From positions 16,072 through 80,071 of the forward strand of contig NZ_BFFP01000008.1 in the NCBI RefSeq assembly GCF_003864415.1: a stretch of 64,000 nt of DNA, read 5' to 3'. Both the position numbers and the translations under genes were made by a program. Shown one piece after another: positions 26,795-36,375 of this stretch. How positions within the stretch are numbered: the stretch's first letter is position 1; every line of letters begins with the position of its first letter. The stretch is from Ligilactobacillus salitolerans (GTDB taxonomy: Bacteria; Bacillota; Bacilli; Lactobacillales; Lactobacillaceae). Below the pieces are notes generated by a model. It saw nothing but the letters and a program-made list of their open reading frames with translations, was not told where the DNA came from and did no database searches.

Positions 26795-28150
26795 ATGACT
26801 GAGCAGAGTGATTTAACGAAAAAAACACTTCATCTCTCAAATAAAAACCATATGGAGATCCCTTGGGCCAAGGTCATCGGCGACCAGAACACCACGCCTG
26901 CGATCAATTCATCTTTAAGCGAAAAGGCTGCGATCATCGGCCGGGTCGGGATCATTATGTTGTCTTGCGGGACCGGTGCTTGGCGCGTCCGCGATTCCAT
27001 GAACACCATCGCACGCATTTTAGGCGTGACCTGTTCGACTGACATCGGCTTGGTGACGATCGAATATACTTGTTTCGATGAGCATCACAGTGTGACCAAT
27101 TCCCTCTCCCTTGCCAGCAGCGGGGTCAACACCGACAAGTTGGCGGAGATGGAATACTTCGTCCAGGCCTTTGAACAAGAAGGTGCTTTTTTAAGCATCA
27201 AAGAAGTCCATCACATGCTCAATAAGATCACGAAGAAACCCACCAATTACCGACCGTGGTTTCTCGGATTGGCAGCAGCGATGGCGTGCAGCGCCTTTGT
27301 CTTTTTACTAGGTGGCGGTCCGATCGAAATGCTCTGCAGCTTCTGTGGGGCCGGCTTAGGAAACTGGACGCGTGCCACACTAAACAGCAAGCATATGACC
27401 CTCTTTGCCGGCTTAGCTGCTGGCGTTGCCGTCGCTTGTTTCGTCTATTTAGTGATCTCGCGTGGTTTAGAGCTTGCCTTTGCGATCAATGTCGGACACG
27501 AAGCCGGCTACATCGGTGCAATGCTCTTTGCGATCCCGGGCTTTCCATTCATTACCAGCGGCTTGGATATCGCTAAATCTGATATGCGCTCTGGAATCGA
27601 GCGCCTGGTCCATGCGGTGACGATCATCCTCGTTGCCACCCTAGTCGGCTGGATCGTGGCTTTAGCCAGTGACCTTAAACCCGACCAATTTATTCCGCTT
27701 GGTTTGAGTCCACTAGCCGTGATGCTGCTGCGACTACCAGCGAGCTTTGTCGGAGTCTTTGGTTTCTCGATCATGTTCAACAGCCCGAAGAAGATGGCAG
27801 CCACAGCAGGACTCATCGGCGCGATTGCTAATACTTTGCGCCTAGAACTAGTCGATCTCTCACCGATCCCGCCAGCAGCCGCTGCTTTCTTCGGTGCACT
27901 AGCAGCCGGTTTAATGGCTTCATTCATTCATAAAAGAATGGGCTATCCGCGGATCACTTTGACAGTTCCTTCCATTGTGATCATGGTCCCGGGGCTTTAC
28001 ATGTACCGGGCGATGTATTACATCGGGGTGGGTACGATCGGCAGTGGTGCTCAGTGGCTTGTTAACGCCGTCATGATAGTCTTATTCTTGCCGCTTGGAC
28101 TAATCGTGGCCAGGATTTTGATGGACCCGGACTGGAGATACTCAGGCTAA
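26795..28150 (+). CDS. ThrE-type threonine/serine exporter family membrane protein
   Basis: A 451-residue inner-membrane protein joining both halves of the ThrE fold. Residues 50-165 form the cytosolic DUF1212-like domain (SCGTGAWRVRDSMNTIARILGV). About five helices follow (from 178), including the conserved GLELAFAINVGHEAGYIGAMLFAIPGFPFITSGLDI. A second set from about 310 is the DUF3815-like part. Many lactobacilli have the two parts as separate genes; here they are fused, as in Corynebacterium ThrE. The likely role is efflux of small amino acids, but the substrate is not visible. GTGGAGG lies about 10 bases before the start. Confidence 0.85.
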   Translation: MTEQSDLTKKTLHLSNKNHMEIPWAKVIGDQNTTPAINSSLSEKAAIIGRVGIIMLSCGTGAWRVRDSMNTIARILGVTCSTDIGLVTIEYTCFDEHHSVTNSLSLASSGVNTDKLAEMEYFVQAFEQEGAFLSIKEVHHMLNKITKKPTNYRPWFLGLAAAMACSAFVFLLGGGPIEMLCSFCGAGLGNWTRATLNSKHMTLFAGLAAGVAVACFVYLVISRGLELAFAINVGHEAGYIGAMLFAIPGFPFITSGLDIAKSDMRSGIERLVHAVTIILVATLVGWIVALASDLKPDQFIPLGLSPLAVMLLRLPASFVGVFGFSIMFNSPKKMAATAGLIGAIANTLRLELVDLSPIPPAAAAFFGALAAGLMASFIHKRMGYPRITLTVPSIVIMVPGLYMYRAMYYIGVGTIGSGAQWLVNAVMIVLFLPLGLIVARILMDPDWRYSG

Positions 28151-28154
28151 AAAT

Positions 28155-28201
28155 AAAGACGTTGAATTTTCATTTAGTAAGTGAAAATTCAACGTCTTTT
28201 T
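28155..28201. terminator. Bidirectional terminator between convergent genes
   Basis: The perfect stem AAAGACGTTGAATTTTCA and its complement encloses a 9-base loop, with A and T tracts on both sides. It serves the ThrE-type gene and the convergent flavoprotein gene. Confidence 0.9.
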
Positions 28202-28236
28202 GGTGACCTGTCAAATGTTTGACGGATCAGTCAATT

Positions 28237-30087
28237 TTATTTTGCTGCCTCTTGAGTCTGGGCTTTTTCCAAAGCATCTTTGACCGCTGCTTTAAGCGCG
28301 CGACTGGTTGACGATGCACCAGAAACAACATCAACATCATAGGAATTTGCGGCTACCATCTTTTCTGGCAGCTGTTCAATGGCAGAAAAACCATGTTCAG
28401 ATTCGGATTGCTGAAGTACTTCGATTTTTTCTAGTGCAAGTTCGCTATCAACGGTGATCCTAACGACCATCTCGTCCCCAATTCCACCAGCACTTTGACC
28501 GATGAACTGGTTAGACTCAGTCGAATAGGCAGCAGCTGCTTCTTGATGCACATCACTCTGGAGTGCAGCCGACTTAGCGCTGCTGGCTGGAGACTTGTGT
28601 TCTTCAGTAATACTTGCACTGGTCATTGTATCAACGTCTCCCCTAGCCGCATTTTCACCGGCAATCTTCCCGAAAATCAAGCACTCTGCGATGTTACCGC
28701 CGCCTTGATATTGGTTGGCGCAGATCCCGCCAAGTTCGCCCGCACTATAGAGGTGTGGAATCGGTTCGTTGTTGATATCCAAGACTTCAGCCTTGCTGTT
28801 TCTAAGCGGGCCACCTTGGGTATTCAAGACTGTCTGTTCCAATGCTAGAGCGTAGTATGGGCCAGCACCTAAGGCTTTCATTGTTTGTGGATCCCTATTA
28901 TAGCGATAGTCTCTGCCTTGCTCCGCAAAGAGGGCAAAGTCTGCCACTTCATTTGCCAAAATCTCAGGAACAGCACCGATTTTTTCAGCGAGATCAGCGA
29001 TTGTATCTGCAGATACAGCTTTTTCTAAGAGCGGTTTTAAGAATTTAGCTGCCGGTCCGCTGACAATCTTATCGTATTGTTGCTGATCAAAGATCAAATG
29101 CGGGTGATCTTGATTCTGCGGAACAGCCCAAGTTCCATGATTATAAATATGTCCGTGGCGATTCCCTTCACTTTCATTAAAGTAACGCGAGCCATCATCC
29201 CCAGCAACAAAAATTGATCCAATGTGAAATTCATCGGTTCCCATATCCATGGCTGCCCTGGATCCTGGTTCGACCCGAACTGCCAAACCATGCATCATCC
29301 CCAGAGATTCATAGTTTCTCATATGCCAGAGCTGAGCCCCAGCTTCGATCGCCATATCGATCCCCGCGCCTTGGTTATATAAGGAACCTAGTGGAGCCAA
29401 GCTTGAAGCACCCAAGTAATCTTGGATCTTCTGTTGGTCATTTTCAAAGCCGCCCAGCGTCAAGATAACACCATTTGCGGCTTGAACATTCAATTCGACA
29501 CCCTTGCGCTTGATTTGGACCCCAAGGACTGTTTTATGTTGTTCATCTTGAATTAAGTGTAATGCTGGTGATTCATACCAAACATCGATCTTGTCACTGC
29601 GGTCAGTGACTTTTTCTTTGAGTAATTTCCACAAAGCAGCATCAAACATTCCATCATGAACAGTTAAGAAATCATAAGTCTCTACCCCTGGAAATTCAGG
29701 ATATTCATGAATCGCATCTTTCAAGATTTCGTTGTACTTCGGGCTTTGGTCGAAGCTGTACGGTTCAACCTCCAAATAATCTTTGATGTACTCTTTCATG
29801 TGGAACATTCCGGAAACAAAAGTCTCTTTCATTTCTTCGTCCAGATCCATTGGTGCCGTTAGCTTGCTGTAATAGCTGTAGAGTTGATCATAATCATTCC
29901 CTGACCCAATCAGCTGAGCACAATAGCGCGTATTGCCGCCTTCTTGTCCTTCAGGTGCAGAATCCACTAACAGAACTTTCGCCCCATTGTCTGCCGCAAA
30001 ACGAGCAGCCGTAGCACCAGCACCCCCAAAACCAACTACTACTACATCATAAGTTGTATCCCATTCGATTCCCGTATTTGCCTGCAC
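28237..30087 (-). CDS. FAD-dependent fumarate reductase-like flavoprotein with FMN-binding domain
   Basis: A 616-residue soluble reductase. Residues 15-35 (VVVVGFGGAGATAARFA) bind FAD. The family signature GGNTRYCAQLIG and the C-terminal FAD motif GELGGICANQYQGGGNIAECLIFGKIAGENAA (near 470) place it in the fumarate reductase/flavocytochrome c group. From about 530 an FMN-binding domain ends in VVSGASSTSRAL, which resembles the (D/S)GA(S/T)xT site for covalent FMN attachment. There is no signal peptide, unlike secreted relatives. Likely substrates are fumarate, urocanate or an enoate. It is monocistronic, with AAGGAGG before the ATG. Confidence 0.85.
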   Translation of the reverse strand: MQANTGIEWDTTYDVVVVGFGGAGATAARFAADNGAKVLLVDSAPEGQEGGNTRYCAQLIGSGNDYDQLYSYYSKLTAPMDLDEEMKETFVSGMFHMKEYIKDYLEVEPYSFDQSPKYNEILKDAIHEYPEFPGVETYDFLTVHDGMFDAALWKLLKEKVTDRSDKIDVWYESPALHLIQDEQHKTVLGVQIKRKGVELNVQAANGVILTLGGFENDQQKIQDYLGASSLAPLGSLYNQGAGIDMAIEAGAQLWHMRNYESLGMMHGLAVRVEPGSRAAMDMGTDEFHIGSIFVAGDDGSRYFNESEGNRHGHIYNHGTWAVPQNQDHPHLIFDQQQYDKIVSGPAAKFLKPLLEKAVSADTIADLAEKIGAVPEILANEVADFALFAEQGRDYRYNRDPQTMKALGAGPYYALALEQTVLNTQGGPLRNSKAEVLDINNEPIPHLYSAGELGGICANQYQGGGNIAECLIFGKIAGENAARGDVDTMTSASITEEHKSPASSAKSAALQSDVHQEAAAAYSTESNQFIGQSAGGIGDEMVVRITVDSELALEKIEVLQQSESEHGFSAIEQLPEKMVAANSYDVDVVSGASSTSRALKAAVKDALEKAQTQEAAK

Positions 30088-30262
30088 GTCAAAGCCCTCC
30101 TTATATTTAACTTTGTTTATTTTATCACAAAAGGAGCGGCTTTTGACAGCTTAACTTTTAAGATTTAGCAACGCTTTTCTGTCTTTTCATTACCTATGTT
30201 TTCACAACTGTACTAAAAGCTTATTAAACTTTATTTCATATCTACGTTAAGATTAAAAAACG

Positions 30263-30291
30263 TTTTCAACCGTTATCATCACGCGTATAAT
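30263..30291 (+). promoter_or_regulatory. Promoter of the cas operon
   Basis: TTTTCA (30263-30268), a 17-base spacer and a perfect TATAAT (30286-30291) lie about 40 bases before cas9. Confidence 0.75.
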
Positions 30292-30330
30292 ATTAATAAT
30301 AGGAGCAAATTAATTAAGGGGATGAATAAG

Positions 30331-33300
30331 ATGACACAAAATATTAGCTTAGGCTTGGATATTGGTGTTTCTTCTGTCGGTTTCAGTATATTAGACTATA
30401 AAGCTGGCGAAATTATAGAACTTGGGGCAGATCTTTTCAAAGCTAGTGATGCAGAAAAAAACCAAACAAGAAGAGTACAAAGAGGCGGTCGCAGACTAGG
30501 TCGTAGAAAACAAAATCGGCGTATCGATGCTGTAAAATTATTTAAAGATTACGGGCTAATCAATGATAGTATATTTGGCGGATTTGAAATCACTAAAGAG
30601 AACTATTATCTTCCATTTAATCACAACCAAAACCCTTATGAATTACGTGTTAAGGGTCAAAAGTCAAAATTGACAAAGGAAGAACTGTCTTTTGCCCTCT
30701 ATAATTTAGTAAAACGCAGAGGCATTAGTTACACATTAGATGATGAAGCTGAACAAGAGCAGGATTCCAGTTATTCAAAAAGCTTAGAAATCAACAAAAA
30801 TTCCCTTGAAAAAAAATCGGTAGCGGAAATCCAATTGGCGCGTCTGAATGAAAATCACAAAGTTCGAGGACAAGTTAATAGTAATGATGACACTTTGTTA
30901 AATGTGTTCCCAAATTCAGCTTTTCTTCAAGAAGCAAAGTCGATTATTCAAACACAACGACAATTCTATCCCAATATTCTCACCGCTGATTTCGAGGAAA
31001 AATATTGTAACATTTTGACCCGTAAAAGAGAATATTTTGAAGGACCAGGGAGTGATAAATCTAGAACAGATTATGGTATTTACAAAACTGATGGCAGAAC
31101 TTTAAACAATTTGTTTGAAGAATTAATCGGTCATGATCAAATTAACCCAAAAGAATTACGAGCACCAAATAATTCATACACTGCCCAGTTATTTAATCTT
31201 TTAAATGACTTAAACAATCTCACAATCACAACTTATGAGGATGGCAAGATATCTTCAGCAGATAAGCAAGAAATAATTACGACCTTGAAAAATGCAACTG
31301 GAAATGTACAGATGCTTGCTACAATAAAAAAGGTAGCTCATTGCACCGATTCAGATATAAGAGGCTATAGAACTGATCCATTGAACGACAAACCGGATAT
31401 TAGCTCTTTGGCATCATATCGAAAAGTAAAAAAAGAATTTGCTAAAGAAGGAATAGATGTCGATCAATGGCCAACAGAGTTCTTTGACCAATTATGTTTT
31501 ATTTTGACTTTAAATACCGAAGATGGCGAGATTCGCAAGCGTATAGAAACGGGCTTGGCACCAAAATACAAGTTTTTAAACAAAAGAATCGTGCAAACAA
31601 TAATCGATTTAAAGGATAGCTTTAAAACTTCAAGCAAAAATAAATGGCATAGATTTTCTCTTAAAACAATGAATCAGTTAATTCCTGACATGCTGCAAAG
31701 ACCTGTCGAACAAATGACTTTACTATCAGAACTTGGTTTAATAAAAAATGATCACAAAAAATTTAAGGACAATTCGTATCTTCCTTATAAAGAAATAGCT
31801 GAAGGCATTTTCAATCCGGTTGTAGCAAAATCTGTTCGTGAATCATTGAAAATCGTAAATTATTTTATAAAGAAATACGGAACTCTTGATTACATTGTGG
31901 TCGAAATGCCACGGGATAAAAATGAAGAAGAGCAAAAAAAGTTTATTCAAAACTTGCAAAAAGAAAACGCGAAAGTTAAAGATATGGCTATAACCACATT
32001 TAGCCAATCCCTTAGCAATCCCCTTGACCTTGAAAGTACATTAGCCAAATCAGGCAGTGGAAAATTGCTGACAAAAATCCGATTATGGTATGAGCAAGAT
32101 GGGAAATGCCTATATAGCGGCAAAACCATTACAGCCAATGACTTACTGCAAAACCCTAACATGTTCGAAATAGATCATATTATCCCACAATCTGTTTCCT
32201 ACGATGATAGTTTGGCTAATAAAACGCTTTGTTATGCAGGTATGAACCAAGCAAAGAGCCAAAGAACCCCCTATGAGTTTTTGATTACAAAAGACACAAA
32301 AGGTGCACAGACTTGGGAACAATACAAAGCAATGGTCAAAGCTAACCGTACTTTCTCAAATAAAAGCAATAAAGCAAAAAAAGCCAATCTGCTATTTAAA
32401 GACAGCTTAAACTCAATTGAAACCCGCAAACGGTTCATTGCGAGAAATCTAGTTGATACCCGTTATGCTTCGAGAGTAGTTTTAAACAACCTTCAAGAGT
32501 TTTTCAGTGAAAAAGAAACTGGCACCAAAGTCTCAGTTGTTCGTGGAAAGTTCACATCAACTCTTAGAAAAAAATGGCATTTAAATAAAACACGCGAAAC
32601 TTTCCATCACCATGCTGTTGATGCATCCATTATTGCCACAACACCATTTTTAAAAATTTGGAATAGAGGCGGTTCAATATTTGCAAAAAAAATTGCAGAA
32701 AATACAATTGACATTCAGACTGGTGAAATACTGAATAATACAAAGTTTAATGAATTAGCTTTAAGTTTACCTTTCAAAAATTTTACCGATCAATTTGAGA
32801 ATATAGAAAGCAAAATCAAGTTTTCCCACCAGGTTGATAAGAAAATGAATCGTAGACTAAGCGATGACACAATACGTTCTGTTCGAACTACGCAAATAGA
32901 TGGTGAAACAAAGTCGTTTGACTATATGACTTGGAAAACCAAAGACATATATACAACTGAAGGTTTCAAAAACTTCAAGGAAATATATGATAAAAATCCA
33001 AACAAATTTTTGATGAAGCAGATTGATCCTTCCAGCTTTTCAAAATTAGAAAAAATTATGTCCAATTACCCTGCTTTTGAAGAACTATTGGACCAGTCAA
33101 GTAAAGTTAAGCGTGTTGATGTCAGTCCATTCGAATTATATCGAAGAGAACATGGTGATATCAAAAAAGATTCTAAGAAAAATAAAGGCCCAGTGATTCG
33201 TCGTTTAAAATACTATGATAAAAAAGTTGGAACAAAGATCGATATCACACCATCATCCGCAAAAAATAAAAAAGCAATTTTAATTTCACTAAAGCCTTGG

Positions 33301-33774
33301 AGAACGGACGTGTTTTTCAATAACGATACACATGAGTACGAAATTATGGGAATAAAATACTCTGATTTATCAAACGTCAAAGGCACACTAGGTATTAAGA
33401 AACAACGGTACCAAGCTATCAAAAATAAAGAAAACATATCCAACAATTCTGAATTTAAATTTTCTTTATACGAAAACAATAGAATTAAAGTTTTAAATAC
33501 AGAAACAAACGAATCTGTTGAAATGCTTTTCTTATCCAGAATAAAAGAAAATCAAACTTTATATGTTGAATTAAAAATGATCGATTCAGATAAACCGCAC
33601 GATACAACACTCCCCATTTATGGGAAAGTTAAAGAAGGAGGTCGTATTCAAAAAAGATTGATACCTAAAAAATATAACAATGTCTGTAGGCTTTGGAAAG
33701 TTAATACTGATATAGTTGGAAATACATTTTATATAGAAAAAGAAGGAGATATTCCAAAAAATATTCTTGTCTAG
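30331..33774 (+). CDS. cas9: Type II CRISPR effector nuclease Cas9 (compact II-A form)
   Basis: An RNA-guided DNA nuclease of about 1147 residues, in the size class of S. thermophilus CRISPR1 Cas9 rather than the 1368-residue S. pyogenes form. Features in order: RuvC-I LGLDIGVSSVGFSILD (Asp10), arginine-rich bridge helix RRVQRGGRRLGRRKQNRR, RuvC-II IVVEMPRDKNEEE (Glu near 525), HNH FEIDHIIPQSVSYDDS (His near 616), and RuvC-III HHHAVDASIIATTP (Asp near 764). All catalytic residues are present, so it should be active. ATG 30331 is preferred because AAGGGG is about 9 bases upstream; ATG 30322 touches the purines. The C-terminal PAM-interacting region is family-divergent. Confidence 0.96.
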   Translation: MTQNISLGLDIGVSSVGFSILDYKAGEIIELGADLFKASDAEKNQTRRVQRGGRRLGRRKQNRRIDAVKLFKDYGLINDSIFGGFEITKENYYLPFNHNQNPYELRVKGQKSKLTKEELSFALYNLVKRRGISYTLDDEAEQEQDSSYSKSLEINKNSLEKKSVAEIQLARLNENHKVRGQVNSNDDTLLNVFPNSAFLQEAKSIIQTQRQFYPNILTADFEEKYCNILTRKREYFEGPGSDKSRTDYGIYKTDGRTLNNLFEELIGHDQINPKELRAPNNSYTAQLFNLLNDLNNLTITTYEDGKISSADKQEIITTLKNATGNVQMLATIKKVAHCTDSDIRGYRTDPLNDKPDISSLASYRKVKKEFAKEGIDVDQWPTEFFDQLCFILTLNTEDGEIRKRIETGLAPKYKFLNKRIVQTIIDLKDSFKTSSKNKWHRFSLKTMNQLIPDMLQRPVEQMTLLSELGLIKNDHKKFKDNSYLPYKEIAEGIFNPVVAKSVRESLKIVNYFIKKYGTLDYIVVEMPRDKNEEEQKKFIQNLQKENAKVKDMAITTFSQSLSNPLDLESTLAKSGSGKLLTKIRLWYEQDGKCLYSGKTITANDLLQNPNMFEIDHIIPQSVSYDDSLANKTLCYAGMNQAKSQRTPYEFLITKDTKGAQTWEQYKAMVKANRTFSNKSNKAKKANLLFKDSLNSIETRKRFIARNLVDTRYASRVVLNNLQEFFSEKETGTKVSVVRGKFTSTLRKKWHLNKTRETFHHHAVDASIIATTPFLKIWNRGGSIFAKKIAENTIDIQTGEILNNTKFNELALSLPFKNFTDQFENIESKIKFSHQVDKKMNRRLSDDTIRSVRTTQIDGETKSFDYMTWKTKDIYTTEGFKNFKEIYDKNPNKFLMKQIDPSSFSKLEKIMSNYPAFEELLDQSSKVKRVDVSPFELYRREHGDIKKDSKKNKGPVIRRLKYYDKKVGTKIDITPSSAKNKKAILISLKPWRTDVFFNNDTHEYEIMGIKYSDLSNVKGTLGIKKQRYQAIKNKENISNNSEFKFSLYENNRIKVLNTETNESVEMLFLSRIKENQTLYVELKMIDSDKPHDTTLPIYGKVKEGGRIQKRLIPKKYNNVCRLWKVNTDIVGNTFYIEKEGDIPKNILV

Positions 33775-33795
33775 ATATCATCTTTTTGATACAAT
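33767..33795 (+). promoter_or_regulatory. Promoter of the tracrRNA
   Basis: TTGTCT (33767-33772), exactly 17 bases, TACAAT (33790-33795). The -35 box overlaps the cas9 stop codon. Transcription would begin near 33802. Confidence 0.7.
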
Positions 33796-33801
33796 AGAGT
33801 T

Positions 33802-33929
33802 CGTAAGGGACGCCTTATATGTTTGAATATTCATTCGCTACAGTTTTACCATTGTTAAATCTTTAAGGATCTACAGAAATAAGGGTTTATCCCGAATTTC
33901 CCGCCTATCTTTGATAGGCGGGTTCTTTT
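33802..33929 (+). ncRNA. tracrRNA
   Basis: The anti-repeat at 33843-33880 is complementary to the CRISPR repeat: GTTTTACCATTGTTAAATCT pairs perfectly, followed by TTAAGG-ATCTACAGAAAT, where a bulge mismatches the repeat. After it come a nexus-like stem AGGG-TTTAT-CCC (33883-33893) and a strong terminator hairpin CCCGCCTATC-TTT-GATAGGCGGG with a T run (33900-33929). The order anti-repeat, nexus, terminator is that of tracrRNAs of compact II-A Cas9s. It is encoded on the cas strand between cas9 and cas1. RNase III would process the long form near the repeat duplex. Confidence 0.92.
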
Positions 33930-34041
33930 TGTCTACAAATAAACCGGGAATTTCTAAAAAATAAATGAAAGCCTTTTATAAATAAGCTATACTATATCTA
34001 TATATCCCAATTACATTTTTTGAATATAAAGGGGCGATGTT

Positions 34042-34944
34042 ATGGGGTGGCGAATTGTACATATTAAAAATGGGGATTATCTGAGACTTAGACTTGACAA
34101 CATTGAGATCACTAAATTGTCTCAGAAAGTCTTTATTCCCTTGTCTGATATTATTATGATCGTAATGGAAGGTAATAAAACATCAATTTCAACTAAACTT
34201 CTTAGTGCACTTAGCAAAAATAATATTGGTTTGGTCATTTGTGACGACAAGTTTTTGCCAAGTGGCCTATTTTTGCCATACGGACAGTATCATCATGTCA
34301 GCAAACGTGTAATTGCTCAATCTGAATGGAGCAAGTCACAAAAAGATTTACTTTGGCAAGCTATTATCAAACAAAAAATGGTCAATCAATTATCTTTCGC
34401 TCGTTACCTTGGAGTTGACCAAGATAGAATCGATATGATGGATCATTTAATTTCAAAACTCACGATTGGTGATAAGACTAATCGTGAAGGACATGTTGCT
34501 AAAGTTTACTTCGACTCACTTTTTGGCAATTCATTTACGAGAGACGACGATATACTGATTAATTACGCGATGAACTTTGGTTATTCGATCATTCGATCAG
34601 AAATCGCAAGAATTATCGTTGGTAATGGATTAGTTACTATGTTAGGAGTATTTCATCGTAACGAATTTAACAGCTTTAATCTGGCAGATGACCTCATGGA
34701 ACCATTTCGGCCATTAATGGATTACTGGATAAATACACTTCTGGATGAAAAAGATACGTACCTCTCTTATAAAATCCGTTTAAAAATCATTGATTTCATA
34801 GATCAAACAATTATCTTAAATGGCAAGACAGTAACTATGGATGACGCAATGCAAAAATTTGTACAATCATTTATCGTTGCAATAGATAGTGAAGACCCAG
34901 ACTTATTAGTTAAAATTGAACTAAATAATTTTATAGGAGATTAG
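34042..34944 (+). CDS. cas1: CRISPR adaptation integrase Cas1
   Basis: A 300-residue spacer integrase of the type II form. The N-terminal beta domain reads WRIVHIKNGDYLRLRLDNI. The helical catalytic domain has NREGHVAKVYFDSLFG (Glu near 150), GLVTMLGVFHRNEFNSFNLADDLMEPFRP (His near 204 and acidic residues). These are the three metal-binding sites. GGGG lies 8 bases before the ATG. It is followed by cas2 after one base. With Cas2, Csn2 and Cas9 it inserts new spacers at the leader end. Confidence 0.95.
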   Translation: MGWRIVHIKNGDYLRLRLDNIEITKLSQKVFIPLSDIIMIVMEGNKTSISTKLLSALSKNNIGLVICDDKFLPSGLFLPYGQYHHVSKRVIAQSEWSKSQKDLLWQAIIKQKMVNQLSFARYLGVDQDRIDMMDHLISKLTIGDKTNREGHVAKVYFDSLFGNSFTRDDDILINYAMNFGYSIIRSEIARIIVGNGLVTMLGVFHRNEFNSFNLADDLMEPFRPLMDYWINTLLDEKDTYLSYKIRLKIIDFIDQTIILNGKTVTMDDAMQKFVQSFIVAIDSEDPDLLVKIELNNFIGD

Positions 34945-34945
34945 G

Positions 34946-35269
34946 GTGAAATATCAAAATATGCGCTTACTATGTATGTTCGACCTTCCCATGGAAACCA
35001 CCGTTGATAAAAGACAATACAGAATTTTTCGCAAAGAACTAATTCGAAACGGCTTCGTTATGTTGCAATACTCTGTATATTATCGGACCATTCCAAATCG
35101 CTCTGCTGGCAAAAAATACAAAAATGCCTTACAAAAATTTCTCCCCAATAATGGAGAGATTCGTCTACTGGCGGTCAGCGAAAAACAGTTTGATGATATG
35201 CAAATTTTGGTGGGTCAAAAGAGCCATCAGGAAATCTTGGTAGGTAATAAAAAGTTGGTGGCTATATGA
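34946..35269 (+). CDS. cas2: CRISPR adaptation protein Cas2
   Basis: A 107-residue ferredoxin-like protein that bridges two Cas1 dimers. The start is GTG 34946, one base past the cas1 stop, with AGGAG 8 bases upstream. MRLLCMFDLPMET carries the conserved Asp near 13. RKELIRNGFVMLQYSVYYRT is the usual second strand and helix. Its stop overlaps the csn2 start by four bases (ATGA). Confidence 0.94.
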   Translation: MKYQNMRLLCMFDLPMETTVDKRQYRIFRKELIRNGFVMLQYSVYYRTIPNRSAGKKYKNALQKFLPNNGEIRLLAVSEKQFDDMQILVGQKSHQEILVGNKKLVAI

Positions 35270-36300
35270 ATTTAAAAGTTGAAGTTGAGAACTCAGCCTT
35301 TTTAGATGTCGATATAAAAAACATTTTATATTTCACTGGATCTAATCAAGACTTATTATGGAAATTTTTTCGCAGTTTCTCACATTATGAAGAAAGAAAC
35401 AACGAATTAACTAGCAATGTATATGGTGAAAACGGAATTGAAATTTCGCTGGGAGATCAACCCTTATCACCGAAAAACAATATCTTTCATTTTATTGATA
35501 GCAGAGAAAGCATCTACCAACAAATGACCTATCATAAACCTTCGCTGCTCTTCTCATATTTAAACAGCTTCGTTGAAAATAATTCAGTAAGTAAATCAAT
35601 AGAACGGATCAATGACGAACTATATAAACTTAATTTTGTTCTTCAAGACTTAAGTCATCAATTTTCAGATAGCTTGAACATTGATTTGAAAGATATCGAC
35701 TATTTAAGCTTGTTAAAAAACAATCTGCAATTAGGTTATCTTGAAAGCGATAAATTTCTACCTCTTGAATTTATGAACACTGACGAATTAGTGGACGAGT
35801 ACCTTAACCTTATTAGAAAAAGCCTTGCTGAAAACTCAAATACACACTGGATCATTTTGTATAATTTGGACAACTATATTTCTAAAAAAAAGAGTAGCGA
35901 ACTAGTAGATAAACTAAAGGAGCTCAGCCAAAGCTCCAACTTAAAAATAATCTATATAAATAACAATTTGAATGCATTAAAGCTTGATCCAACTGACATT
36001 GAAAAAATCGTTGTCGTCTCAAAAGAATCCACACAATTACCACCATATGATTTACTTCTTAACTCATTTAAATTACATTATCCCAATAGTTTGCTTATTT
36101 CTGATCAAGACTTTGTTGATAGCATCTGCAGGATAGTACCATTTATTGGAAACAAGGGGGAAGATGTTTACCTGACCGGCAAAGATTTGGTACTATTAAA
36201 GATAGCAAATATATTATTTGACTACGAGACGTCGTTTGATCAAAAATATATTTCCTTAACAACTTCTGAAGTTGAGTTTCTTAACAAACAAGAACCTTAA
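35266..36300 (+). CDS. csn2: Csn2 family CRISPR adaptation protein, long form
   Basis: A 344-residue protein, much longer than the 220-residue Csn2 of S. pyogenes and close to the 350-residue Csn2 of S. thermophilus CRISPR1. The N-terminal half (LYFTGSNQDLLWKFFRSF) lies where the degenerate P-loop-like segment is expected, and the middle has coiled-coil character (ERINDELYKLNFVLQDLSHQF). Csn2 forms a ring around DNA ends during spacer capture. It is recognised mostly by position, length and translational coupling to cas2; sequence conservation in this family is low. Confidence 0.88.
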   Translation: MNLKVEVENSAFLDVDIKNILYFTGSNQDLLWKFFRSFSHYEERNNELTSNVYGENGIEISLGDQPLSPKNNIFHFIDSRESIYQQMTYHKPSLLFSYLNSFVENNSVSKSIERINDELYKLNFVLQDLSHQFSDSLNIDLKDIDYLSLLKNNLQLGYLESDKFLPLEFMNTDELVDEYLNLIRKSLAENSNTHWIILYNLDNYISKKKSSELVDKLKELSQSSNLKIIYINNNLNALKLDPTDIEKIVVVSKESTQLPPYDLLLNSFKLHYPNSLLISDQDFVDSICRIVPFIGNKGEDVYLTGKDLVLLKIANILFDYETSFDQKYISLTTSEVEFLNKQEP

Positions 36301-36375
36301 GAAACATAAATTTTACCATAATACCACTTTTTTGCATCTTCTTTGCATGATTGTTCGGTTTTAAATTCCTTTGAG
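36301..36375 (+). promoter_or_regulatory. CRISPR leader
   Basis: 75 AT-rich bases between the csn2 stop and the first repeat. The last bases are CTTTGAG, one mismatch from the II-A leader-anchoring sequence ATTTGAG that directs Cas1-Cas2 integration next to the first repeat. A promoter is likely, but I do not see a clear -35/-10 pair. Confidence 0.8.
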
